From: Zonotrichia leucophrys gambelii
Taxonomy: Eukaryota; Chordata; Aves; Passeriformes; Passerellidae
Assembly: GCF_028769735.1 (NCBI RefSeq)
Contig: NC_088171.1
Coordinates: 92,612,912-92,676,911 of the forward strand
Reading direction: 5' to 3'
Length of the DNA stretch: 64,000 bases
Shown one piece after another: positions 1 to 12,400 of the stretch. The notes beneath the pieces were generated by a model that did no database searches, was not told the DNA's origin, and saw nothing but the letters and a program-made list of their open reading frames with translations. The position numbers were made by a program, and so were the translations under genes. Numbering within the stretch: the first letter of the stretch is position 1; each line of letters starts with the position of its first letter.

Positions 1-3000
1 GCAGAGTTAGCTGCTGAATAATACTGGTTTGAGATGTGAATCAGAGATGCGCAGACAAGGACATCTCTGTCCAGAAGTTACTGCGCTCTATCATTTAAGT
101 ACCGCCAATCTGCCCTGTTGTTTCAAAGCAACACTTATCCAACCAGTGACATCTGCTTCAGACATCGTTTTCACCTTGCAGGAATTAAAAACCCTAGGTA
201 TTCTAAGTGCCTTGTTTACATTAAAACATGAGAAGTCAATGAATATTTAAAGCCTTTCCAGTAAATGGTGTATAGAGTAATTATGCAAGCCTTAACTATA
301 CAGGTCACTGAGAGTAAATACTTAGGCAGATTCAGCCATTAAAAATCTTGGCAGATAAATATTTTATACAGGTTGGAGGAGCTGTAGGGCTTTTTTTTTT
401 TTTTTTTTTTTTACCACTAGCCTACTGAGAGAATCTGCAGGACATTAAATTAATCTTGCAATCTTTGAAGAGTTCCCATCTTTTAATCTGTTTTGTTGCC
501 TAGCTGTGTAAGTGAAGATATTTTTATAGATGTAGGGAGCTGCAATACTAGAATGGAACCAAAACCTCACTACAAATTACCAGAGCACATTTTCAAACCA
601 CTGCCTCAGTAGGTGGGTACCTTGCTGCAGAGTATGAAAAATTATCTCTGGCTCTGGAGCATGCAGCAACTTTGTTAGCATTTCCAGCCAGAACTAAACA
701 GCTTGTCTCCCACTGACAAGTTCAGAAGGTTTCATGAAAAAATCATGTCTTTCGTGAATAGCCATGAAATGTAGGAGGCAAAACACTATGTGTGCAAAGA
801 TAATCATATTAGTAGCCTTACTTTACATTACAAAATCGTGGAAATTCATAATTAAGAGATACTCTGTCCTTAAAGTCTGGTGCTACAATAGCAAAGCAGT
901 CCCTGATGAACCGAATCATCCTCCCCTGAGTGAATTGCCACACAATGACCTTCCCTACTTGCACATCTCCATAAGGGTTAATCCCTCACGCCTGGAGCTG
1001 CCTCTAGGGGTTTCAGTCTTAAACTCCTAAGGCATTCATAGAAAGGCAAAGCCATCTGTGTGGAAGCCCCTGTGCTAGGGAAGGACACTGCATGCACTGG
1101 CCCTGCCACTGCAGTCTCCAGTGGTAGAACACAACTACTTTCTGAAGGGCACGCTTATCTAAAGAATAGGCCCCTCTCCTTGGTAGACTTGAGGCATCTA
1201 GGGCCTAATTTGCTCAAAGATTTAGATTGAACAGGGGTCAAATAACAGGAAACACATTTTCTTGCCTTTTTCAAATGCCCAGTTCTGTGTGTACAAAGAA
1301 AGACCCACAGTCTTTCTTATACAACCTAGAGGGAGAGCACCAGGCCCCTGTGGTAAGGGTGGGCAGTGGCACTGACACCAAGGGCCTCTAATCATTCACT
1401 GTCTTCCGCAGGATATTCTTATCCACTTGGGAATTATAAGGCCAAGATTTATCCCAAGAAGTACAACTGGTCAATACAGATAGGTTTTTTTTAACTGATT
1501 GAGGAGATGTGTAAATATTATCATAGTCAGACTTCCTCATAATGACAAAGGCTCGTGTTAAGTGAATACAGGATTTCTCAGCCTGTAACAAACCAAGATT
1601 GTGTTTTAAGATATAATTGATTTTTGCGAGAAAAATGGTGATTTATGGCAAAGATGATGTCAAAATGACTCATCAAAAGTCTTACCTCTAAAGCTCTGCA
1701 AACTTAGCTTATCCTGGTAAAACAGCAAGTTTTTTACACCTTTTTCGTTTTCCTGGGAAGCTGAATGTGGTTTTGTGCTATCATTACACTGATCACCAAA
1801 AACTCAACAGGAAGAAAGCAAAGACCCTAACCTCTGACCTGAGGTAGATCATGCCAGGGTCAGGCAGACTGAGCACTATTTTTACAAATTCCTCACTTTA
1901 CACTATCTGAGCAAATGCCTCTCAAAGAGTGTGAGTACCTCAAAGACCCTGGGCTCTGCACTCTGTGTCATGGGGTATCACTTCTAGTCTCAATTAATTC
2001 TGAGGTGTCCAGAAATGCAACGGATGAACACTGTAGACTTAAAATAGCCTCTTGATTTTCTTGGTTTCAATGTAGTTATGTGATTTTCTCTTCCCCCTTC
2101 ACATTTCTCTTCCCCTTCTATAACTCAAATAAGCACAAAGCTCAGTTGCCTACAGCTTTCTCGCGCACACACTGTTACACAGGAACATTGCAACTTGGCT
2201 GATCCAAGAGTCTCCTTTCCTGTTGCAGTCTGGCCCATATTTATCTTGCCTAACTCTCAGACACCTCACAAGGGTCCCCAACCTTGGTGCACAGACCTCT
2301 CAATCTCCTACTAACATCAGTGTAAGGATGGGCATTTTTAGAATACTATTACAATTTTAGGTGCAAGAATCATCTTCTGGAGGTGCCCTGTATTCTCCAT
2401 CAGCTGTGCAAGGTACCTGAAGTCAGGTGAGATGAGTGGCACAGAACACAGAACACCACAGTTTGTTCCCTCTCTTAAGAAAACCACAATATAATACAGA
2501 GACTGCTGGTTGCTGTGGAAGTAAAGAGTTCTTGCCTCAATAAAGAGGTGGGAGTGAAAAAGGAGGAGTGAGTACTTCACTTTGACGCTGACAGTATTTC
2601 CCTCAGCTAAGTGGCAGGGGGAAGGCAGACAATGCAATCTGGAGGGTTTTTTTTTTTATAACTAGCTCTCCTACACTCCTCCAGTCTGCCACCTGCTTGT
2701 ATGTAGACCCAGCACATGAAGCACCCACTCCAGAGGATATCCTGGCAAGAGGACTGAAGGATATCTGCTGCTGAAAAGTAGGTAAGTCTTGATTCCATTG
2801 GGAGGTTGGACAAATTCATGTTCAGAAGGAACTGCAGCAGTCATACCCTTTTTAGCCACAGTGGTCTCATCACTGTTTCTTGGTATGACTGATGGTGCTA
2901 AAAATTGTGTTTGTAAACTGGAACAGAAAGCCCAACAGCAGGAAGACAAACACAAACTCCTCATTAATTGAAACCTCACAATATTCTTCAGTGGTCTGGT

Positions 3001-6000
3001 GCCAGTCTAGCAAAGCATTAGGAGTGTGAATAAGCCAAATATATACAGTGGTTCTGGGATGATCTGTAACACACTTAAAATAAAACATATGCTGAAAGAG
3101 CTTGGCTGAATGAGGGCTAGCATGCTCTGTACTCAGCAGCATCCCACTGAGAGTGTCAAGTGGGCAAAATAATAATGGTTTGATGTGGATAGAGAAAGGA
3201 AAGGGCAGAGAGGAAAACATAATCAACTAGGAGAATGAGAGAGAGAAAACACTAGCAGTTCTAGAGCAGGCAAAAATTTGAGGCTGAATTAGAATGTGCC
3301 ATTCAAATGATCTGTACTGGACTCAGTCTTTCTATTTTCACACTGACTGAAAAAAAGTAACAAAAAGTCATTGGGGAAGTTTAAGAAGCATTTTCAAGCA
3401 TAGGCTGAGTTAGTATCTAGTCTACTCTGCAAAGCTTTGTCTTCAACACTGCCCAGTCCATCATGGAGTGACTGTGCAGGAACACTTGTGATCCATGAAC
3501 ACACTAAACTCTTAGAAATCATCTGTATGGAATTAACAAGAGAACCTGACCCAAGACCAGCATTTCCTTTCCATGTCAGTGCTCTTCTTTAGCTCATTAG
3601 ATGCTACATACCAACAGAATAAGTGATCCAAAGAAGAACATGACAGACTTAATTTTTTTTTACTTTCATAGGCATGTGAGGTGAGTGTCGTGTTGTTTCC
3701 CACCTACTTTCTTCTGGGTGATGCTTAGAGCAACACTCATATGCTGTGGAGGAAGTTGTGTCCAGCTTTTCTAAACCAACTAAAGGAAGTAAAAAAAGAG
3801 AAGAGAGACAGAGAGAGGAAGATCCTAAAGGAACACCTCACAGTAAAAAGATGCGTTTTGGCAAGACAGAGTTCTAAGTTAACTGTTTGCAAGCCTCCAC
3901 AGTACACAAGATGCAACTTCTTTCATTCTGGATGCTCTTTTAAGGTGATGTCTTATCTGAGATGACCTGAAAACTCATCAGCAATCTGACATAATGCTTT
4001 TCCTTCTAGGCAACATACCACAGATTTCCAGGACACATAAAAGAGACAGAAAAAGCAAAAATATATAGACTTTCTAATGGAATATATAATGCAAAATACT
4101 GCACATACCTTTAGTTTTACCCAAAGCAAACAATGTATGGAACTACATTGAAAAGAACAAATGACCCTACATGCTTATAACCATGCATCTTATGCTGTCA
4201 TTGGCAGCTGTGGTTGGGATAGAACATGGAACTTTGCAGCTCCAAACAAGTCAGCAGGGTTAACTAAAGGCTGCTGGAACTACTGGAGCTGTTACTGGGT
4301 GCACAATTTGAAATCCCAAAATGAAGGAACAGCCTTCGGTATATCTTAGGACACTGGGACCAGTGGAATGTCTTTTAGTCTCCAACACTGAATTTTACAT
4401 TTATTCCCTCTTCCTTCGCTGGGAGACAGACATTAGTTCTCCCTGTCACTCTTGAAGAACACAGACAGAATATGTGAAAGAATATGTGACTCTTACTCTT
4501 CTCCCTCAAAACTGCCAAAGATTGGTAGTATACAAGAAGGTTTGGTTTCTAAGAGCACATATTTGTTTGGGCTAAGGACAGCACTCATGAAATCAAGAAG
4601 GATTACCAGCTCATTATTCTCAGAATAAATTTTTCTTTATCTGGAAAGACAATTCTTGAATTTAATGCTACCTAAGATGCTGTACAGTATTAAAACAGGC
4701 TATGACTACTACAGATCACAGGGCTGTTGTAATTTTTTTTTTTTTGGTTAAGTCATCAAGTCATAAGCAATTTGTGTGATAATCAAGAAAATTTTGCTCA
4801 AGGCTGCATTCTGGTTTTACAGCATTGTTACTAAAGGCAAACAATTAGATTCACAAAAGAAAGCTTTCCCACTTCTTATTTTGAAGCCTAGTGACACGGA
4901 TATCTACCTGGGACATGGGAGAACCATGGTCAGATTCCTCTCCTGCTGGAATCAGACCAGAGATAATGCCTTGGGTGTCCCTCTGACCACCACCTTTTCC
5001 ACAAATCATCAGACACAACACCCCTTCTGTGGCCCCATGCAATGTATGAAGTTCTCTTAAGACAAAAGACAGTGGTACTCAATACTTGGATATCTTGTGT
5101 TCCTGGGAAAGGTTGTTCTTCCGTGTTCTGACTGACAGAAAAGGCTTGAAGCAGAGTTTGCCAACTACCCATTGCTTCCAACAGTCCATTACAGGAGAAA
5201 AGGTGCCTTCCCTGGAGATAAAGAATGGCACCTAAACCACCCATCTAAATCTAAGCTAACCCTCAAAACAATGCTTAAAAATGTTCAACAGTTCAGACTT
5301 CGTCAGGTTTCATCTTTGCAAATTTTCTCTTTGTTATTTTTTCTCTTTTGGTGTGACTAGCTGAAAACCAACTAATGGTTTGTGATACTCAAACTCAAAC
5401 TGCAGGGAGGAGACAAGAAGCCATTTCTTGTGGAATGCCACATCAGAGCCAAATCTCAAGATTTTCCTGAATAAAAAATTTCAATACACTAGCTAGAATC
5501 ACCTGATTTCCTCTTACATGTTTTATTTTTAACATTGTTCATCATTATACAATGCTATCTGTTTTCAGGTGACCAGATTTCTGGCTGAGTCTCTGAGTTA
5601 GCTAACTGCCCTTGGATATCTGAAACCTGTGAATATAAGTCACTAGAGCTTTGGTCTAATTTAGATCACATGAAAATACATGCTGCCCTTAGAACAAATC
5701 AGCAGAGATATACCAGCCTCACGAAATAAAAGAATAAGCAGAAAACAACATTAATTTTAAACACCATCTCACACAGGAGAGAAAATCAAGAGAAACTTGA
5801 CAGAGAAAATCTTAAAGCTTCTATATACAGAAATTGTCTCCTTTTAAAGGCAACAATTGCTTCCATTTGTTTGGAAACTTTGGGAAGACCAGCACAATAT
5901 AGCAAAATCCTGGAAGTGTTGTGATCAAGGAAAGAAAGAAATGTGGGACGTATCCAATTAAAACCTGTTTCTAATTATCCTAGGGTGAACTGAGCCATCC

Positions 6001-7906
6001 ACTGGACAACTCTGACTCCTTATGTAAGGCCAAGCAAGCCGTGCTTAACTGAACAAATTACCATGCTAAAACAGAACGTGGCTTTGTAAGAGCAGGGAGT
6101 TTTCCTCCTATACATTTGCTTTTGCTACATTCACGTAGCTTGCTGGGAATCCTGTTCATCAGCCTGCATACTCTTGGTGTCCAGGAGGATAATCAACAAC
6201 ACACTACCTATGGCTACCTAAAAAAGACATATCTCATATATAGTTAATAATCTAAATCACTCATATGTGCTATATATATGAGCATATATGCCTGCATGTA
6301 AATATGTAGAGGGACAGCACCTGTCCTTGATTTAGTTATCTAAATGCATATACATACATAAATACATTATGTATGTATATAAATATGCACACACATACAC
6401 ATACATGTAGGTGTTTATAGTACATATATGTAAGTAGGTGTGAACATCTGCCAGTGGATGTATATACACAGCAGAAAAAAAAATAAAAGTTGGGAATGTT
6501 CTTTCTGACTTACACGTACCACTCATTTTTGGGAATTTTTTTATACAGAGTAAAGCAGCTCCAATGTGTTATTCTGGTCTTAAATGTTTTATCAAAGAAA
6601 CTGGAATCTGGATCTTAAAGTACCCTTTCCAACTGCAGAAGAAATTAACAAAAATTAAAAAAAAACCTGAAAATGCTTAAGAGACAAAGAGATACATACG
6701 TCCACTAATCCTTCACCAATATACAGGAAGACAGTATACTGTGCAAACTCTGAACCCAAAATCTTGGCCCTGCAAACGTCAGCAGGAATTGGCCAATTCT
6801 ATTTTTTTATATCTGTCATTGAGTGTTTTATCTCAGGGTTGCCCTGACATCATTCTCATCCCAGGTAAAATAAAGACTACAGCTGGTGTTGTTGAGGCCA
6901 CTGCCTGCAAAGTAGTAGATGCCTGAAACGCAGAAGGAAATCAGTATCTATCCGAGTAGAGCTTATAAGCATCCCTAGGAAGATCCAGCTCAGGGCACAC
7001 TGAAGCCCTGTCTCACACTGATGACACAGTTGCACTGTTAAACTATCAGTTTTTCTGATATGAGTGTGAGGCTCTTTGTGGAGATGACTTCTGCTCCAAA
7101 TTCTGCTATGTGGTTGTCAGAAACCCTTTCTCCTCACTCCTTATGCTGCCATCAGCCATGACTCTTCTATTGCAAGATGCCCAAGGTATGCTGGGCTTCA
7201 TGGTTTCAGGAATGCAAAAATGACACTCTAAAAGGTTATGTTCCCCTGTTTTGCACTTAGTGGACAAATTTGGCAGATTCTGACATTAGTTTCCTGCTGT
7301 TCACCCCAGCAGGCAGAAAGGGTCATAGAGTCACATGCACGCCCAAAAGCTTTTGTACAACTGTGAAATGTGACTTTTTTCTCATTATTCTCTGATTTTC
7401 CTCTCTCAGAAAAGCAGTACATGGAATACCTAGGCTAGCCTGGTTACCAAATGCAGCCTGCCTGCCCTCATGGAGCACTCTTTCTGGTCTAGCTATCTTG
7501 CTGAGAGATGAGCTATGCTAGCTGTATGGCTTCTAGGTCTCAAGCTGCTTTGATATTACTATTCCTACATAGAAGACCTAACTCTGGTAATTTCATTGAA
7601 ATTTTCTGGGACTTTAGAAAGTATCTTGAATATTTTTGTAGGAGTCACACAATTTGCTTGGAAGCAGTTTGCTTTTTGCAGACAACTCTGAGAAAACAAT
7701 GAAGTTGCAAAGAAATAGTTAGACTATATTTTAAGAGGGGTGTCTGATAGCCTAATGTTAATCCACAATTTCAATTTGGTCATGCTAATGCTTAAAAATC
7801 ATAATCACGTCACCCTGAATATAGCTAAATTAACTGAAATTGTTTGAATCTATTATGAATCAAAGCACTAGAGTCTGAAGCTTTCTATTAACAAAGGAGC
7901 ACTTAC
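1..7906 (-). other. NR4A3: NR4A3 last intron, incomplete at the left edge
   Basis: The donor is at 7906 (GTAAGT). I searched by eye on the minus strand for codons of the conserved C-terminal exon (the EPKRVEELCNK and LEDLVPPPS regions and the terminal FLDTLPF) and found no match. The stretch is AT-rich unique sequence with a T22 run near 391-412 and an AT/ACAT-rich simple repeat at about 6230-6430. No CR1 or LTR was recognised. Short open frames here look random. Confidence 0.75.
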
Positions 7907-8085
7907 CTGTAATCATAGTTAGAGCTGATAGACTTGCTAAGGCTGGGATATCAAGGTTAAGGCTCTTTAAGTTTAAGGAAAAGTCTTTAATAGAGTCGAG
8001 CCACTCCCCAAATCCTCGAAGGCACTGAAGTCTATGAAGCACGAGTCCATTGCAGAATACAAACTTATCTTCAGCAGTATCAGAC
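7907..8085 (-). CDS. NR4A3: NR4A3 coding exon 5: ligand-binding domain middle (last exon missing)
   Basis: This 179-bp exon supplies the third base of Arg463 and encodes residues 464-522, from SDTAEDKFVFCNGLVLHRLQ to ALASLSALTMIT, plus one base of the next codon. FCNGLVLHRLQCLRGFGEW is typical of NR4A receptors. The donor ACAG|GTAAGT is strong. The acceptor reads TTTATTTGAG|G, a weak AG preceded by G, but the phase and the homology of both sides leave no other choice. The rest of the LBD, about 85 residues by comparison with the family and including helix 12, was not found to the left. The gene is therefore cut by the window edge, not visibly broken. Confidence 0.95.
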
Positions 8086-9257
8086 CTCAAATAAAAACAA
8101 TTGAAAAAATTATAAATGCATCTTCTACTTTACAGAAAAATGCATAACCAGTATTGAAGCGTCTGTCATTTAAAATCCAAGGCATATTATCCTGAGACAT
8201 ATGTGGGCATTCACGTTTGACAATATGTTTCTCCCTCGGGGCCAAAGTACAACAAACAAGCTTCTGTGATTGCTTACTTGGTAGAGTTATAAGCCTGAGG
8301 TTAGCTGCAGCATGTGGTGTAGACTGTCTAATTAGTTAAGATTTTGGTCCTGCCCAAAGGCATAAACAGAGAAGACATTTTGCATTAAATACTGTATGTC
8401 TGAACCAAAGGAATACTAAGTGAGTGCATTTTGATATACAAAACTAATAAAAAGATAGGTTCTGCAACCCTCAGCATTTACTTAGTATCATCTGCTTTTT
8501 TCAGATTGTAAAAATTGGCAAGGAAAAAACAATGGAGAACACACGCAGTAATGCAGAACAAACACATAACTGCATAAACTCTTCTATATGAAAACCTGTG
8601 TGCAAGAGAGAAATTACAGCCAAGCTCTCCTCTTATTCCCTCTCCATTACCAATGTTTTTGTTGAAAAAACACATGAAAAGGTCATTTTCAACTTAAATA
8701 AACATGGGCATAACTGAAATCACCAGTCTGCAATTTTGCCAGTTCCTGAAAGTGAAATCGGTAAAGTGTCTTAACTAGTGCTAGAGTGACAAACAGCATC
8801 TCACTCTATTAAATAACTTGGTATTAAAAAGAAAACCAATCTGAATAAGATTTTAAATCTTCTTCATCCCTTTCAAAAACAGATGAAAAAGGGAAAAGAA
8901 AAAAAAATACTTGAAGTGTGTTTCTATATTTCATACTTATGAATACAAAGCAGACCTGCTCAAATAGTACCTGAGGATCAATTTTGATTACTATGTAGGA
9001 GGAAGATGGGACAGATCAAATAAAAGAAGCACATTAGTGACACCTATGATCTCTTTTTAAATCACCTTCTTGATTTTTCCTGCAGTGTAAAACAAATTAA
9101 ACACCATAGCCCTTGTATGCAGACATTGCCGATTTTTTTGTGCTTTTTTCTTGGTACAAATGACAATGTTCAAAGATAGTGCCATATTTATTCCTTAAAA
9201 ACATTCAGATGGATGATTTTTCACATCATCTTAAGAGGAAATTAAACAAATAGTTAC
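8086..9257 (-). other. NR4A3: NR4A3 intron between LBD exons 4 and 5
   Basis: This 1,172-bp intron runs from GTAACT to the unusual GAG acceptor. AT-rich, with no recognised repeat. It has a match to the NR4A monomer site AAAGGTCA at 8678-8685, which is expected about twice by chance in a window of this size. Confidence 0.9.
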
Positions 9258-9457
9258 CTGATGGAGAGTCTTAGTACAAACAGCTCCAAAAAAGCTGATT
9301 CTATGAGTAATGTCTGATCTTCTTTTGGGAGGTCAGTAAATCCTGGGATTTTTTCTGCCCAGCCTCTAGTTATGTCAATGGAGGCAGTCAGAAGATTATA
9401 GAACTGTTGTACATGTTCTGCATCTGTGCCTGCAGCAGCCTGATCAGTGGAACAGTA
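9258..9457 (-). CDS. NR4A3: NR4A3 coding exon 4: ligand-binding domain, helices 1-5
   Basis: This 200-bp exon encodes residues 397-462 plus two bases of Arg463. It starts [20 protein letters not shown] and includes [17 protein letters not shown], the nuclear-receptor LBD signature, then [17 protein letters not shown]. The acceptor is TTCATTTTAG|TAC and the donor ATCAG|GTAACT. In NR4A receptors bulky hydrophobic side chains fill the ligand pocket, so activity is thought to be set mainly by protein level and modification. Residues such as ITRG just before WAEKIPG differ slightly from the human sequence as I remember it. A 5.3-kb intron separates it from the previous exon. Confidence 0.96.
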
Positions 9458-12400
9458 CTAAAATGAAAGCCACAGAAAGCAAGGTTATATGCATTTAAGG
9501 GCATTCTGTGAAACATACAGCATTATTTGCCCGACAACGTTTCCTTCTGTGGCAAAGCTGGTATTATTTATAAAGACATAAAAATAGGTCTACATCTACC
9601 TACTTATTTGGTTACCTACAGGCATTTTGCTATTCAGATAGATATTACAAAAATATTTCCATATGTATAGAAGTAATTTCAAATTTATAACTAAAATATA
9701 ATATCACATTTTACAAGTACCTATATGCTATTAGTAAACAGAAATAGAAAGCTGGTGGGTAGGATAATTTGCATCACACTAGAAGAGGAACATTATTTGG
9801 CTTACTACAATGAAACACTTTTCCCATTGATGAATTTGTCTCAGTATGTCAGAAATGCAGATTTCTTCCAAAACCTCACAAAGTGCATTTTATCTGACAG
9901 TGATAGAGACACATAAGATAAATCACATTTTATCTGACACATGCAGCATTGCTTCATTTGAATACAGAATTGGTTCAAAGTAAACCAGCTGCCCAATATC
10001 ACCTCTTATCCTTCAAATTGAAGCATTTGAGGTTCAGCAGAACCTATTATCCTGCTTATGTGGCCATAACTCTTCCAGGCAACCATTTGACAGTCTCAGC
10101 TTGCTCAGCTTCCCTGTGACCCTCTGACAGCTCCCTCCCCACTATCTCCTACTTCATCACCAGTGGATCCCTGTCACTCCTTTGACACTGCTCTCTCTTT
10201 CTTGGCAGAAAATAAAACAGGAGCTTTTGTGGCTTAGTCCAATTCTGTGCTTGGAAAGTGCTGCTGGTTTTCTGAGCAGGTACTGAATAATGTGGCATTT
10301 ATTGTAGTAACATCCTCATCATCGGACACCTGCTGGGTTATTTCTGGGAGAGACTTCATATCCACTCTCTCTCGTATGGGTTCAGCCAAAGAAAGGCTGA
10401 GGTAGTCTCCAGGGCCAAAAGAAGCCTGCATACTCTTTGGAAACAACTTCCCACACGCACTTAGGCTTGAGTCCATCAGCCTAAAGGCCACTTCAGAAAC
10501 ACTCCAAGCCAGAGTGGAAGCAGAAAAACCTCCTTCCCCATTAGTAACAGTGGTCTGGCAGCATGGGAGGACCATATTACAACCGTGGCCTGCAAGTATC
10601 ACCCAAAAGTCACCTCTGTGCAGGACAGAGGGATGGGGCAGCAAGCAGAACGTGTCAGGTAGCTGTCCTGTACTCTGCCTCTCCTAGCAGAGCTCATTGC
10701 GGTTGGCAGGTAAGGGGTGAAGGACACAATGTCAGAGTTGCTGAGTGATCGGAGAACCACAGCAATCCTAGAGATCTCTGTCTGTATCTGGTTCCTGGTA
10801 CTAGCTCTTAGTGACACTGTTCTGCTTAGCCAACCCTAACTGCATGAGTTTCTCACGGTGCCTTCCAGCTCACATCCCTAACCAGCTGGTGAAACATGTG
10901 CAATCCTTCTTATAAAGTTCATACAGAGACAAATTTTGCCTCAGCTGCTCCAAAGGATCCTGAGGCACGTGGAGGCCACAATACAGAGAAGACGGGGAGC
11001 ATACAATAGAAACTGTATGCTGCATAATATTTATGTGTTCAGACCCCCACTTGAATGGAGCAGTTGAGGACACTCAAGCAGCAAGAATCACCTACTCCTG
11101 GCACTGGACTGCAGCAAGATTCCCACAGGTAATTAAAAAAAAATGGGTAGGCAAAGACAGTTTGCTTTTTCAGACACCACGCATGTTCTGGACCCTCTAG
11201 AAGTGACCATGAAGACCAAGCCACAACAAGTGTGCATTTTGGCACCGGGAGATGTGCTTTGCTACACTGGGGCTGACCATGACTCTGACTCTTACTACAC
11301 AGGGAAACAAAACAGGCTGAAGGAAACTCCTGCCTCACAACAGGTATTGCTAAGTTGAGATATATCCTTGATCCTTTGAGCAGTAAAGAAGAAGGAAAAC
11401 AAAAGGAAAAGAGAAAAGGTACTACCCCTTCTGAAGGGGTTAATTCTAAATATAACTCACCACAACTCAGAGTAATTATGCCAGGTGTTAATTTGTTCCC
11501 AATATTTATAAAACATTCCTTTGGCAAAGGTAAGGCAAAGTTTTAACATTTTCTAATGAAGCTGAATGCAGCATTATGTCATGTAACTGTGAATACTACA
11601 GTGCGGTATACCCCACACTGGGCACTGAATCAAATTGAATGCATCTAAAAAATTATAACCTGCATTTTTTTGGCATAGTCTATCCCATGACAGCAATTTT
11701 AGAAGAAAGGTAAAAGATTACATGGAACTGTACAATATTCAGCTGCTGCAATACATCACTGCTCACTATAAAGTTTTAGCACTTATAAAGAGTTGTTAAA
11801 ATATAATTTACTTGTAACAGGCTTAGGAGCATAGAAGTAACCATAAACAATATGTATGCTTCTGTTTCATGCACCACAGTTGTGGGTTTTTTCCACGATT
11901 ATTTCATGGAGAAGAAGTGATATTTGACCTAACTTGTGACCAAGACAGCTGGCAATCCTGCCCTTGGTCAGGAGGCGTCACAGGACGGAAGGGCTCCCTC
12001 CGATCTGCATTTCTAAACCTGCCCTATGCAAACTGGAGGCAAACCGGGAGAAAGACAAAAGACAAAGCTCTGCCCCCCTCCCTTCCTTGGAGCTCCTTTG
12101 GGAATTAAATGAAATATGACTGTTACTTAAGGAGGGGGTTGCATGTGCAGCAAGCAACATTAACTTGTATGTTATATCTGAAGAGATTTGGAAAGCCTGA
12201 GGTTGGGAAGCCCGACAGCATAACTTAGCTCTGCCCTTTGCCTGCTTTCATCAGTCCTTCATCGACGGCTACAGCTGCAAAAGCCTAACAATAATTTCTC
12301 TGCACAGAAGAAAGCCTACACTCATTTTTCCAAAAGCCATGATATGTGCTTAATTTTGTGGCCCAGGAAGGGGGGGATTATTGCCTAAATGCTGCACTCC

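Noticed and set aside
8678..8685. Exact NR4A monomer site AAAGGTCA in an intron (another at 29321-29328)
   Set aside because: About two such octamers are expected by chance on both strands of 64 kb, and neither lies in a promoter candidate, so autoregulation is not supported.
10234..11527. Minus-strand frames of 136 and 162 codons inside an NR4A3 intron
   Set aside because: No recognisable motif, no flanking splice signals that fit NR4A3 phase, and ordinary intronic composition.
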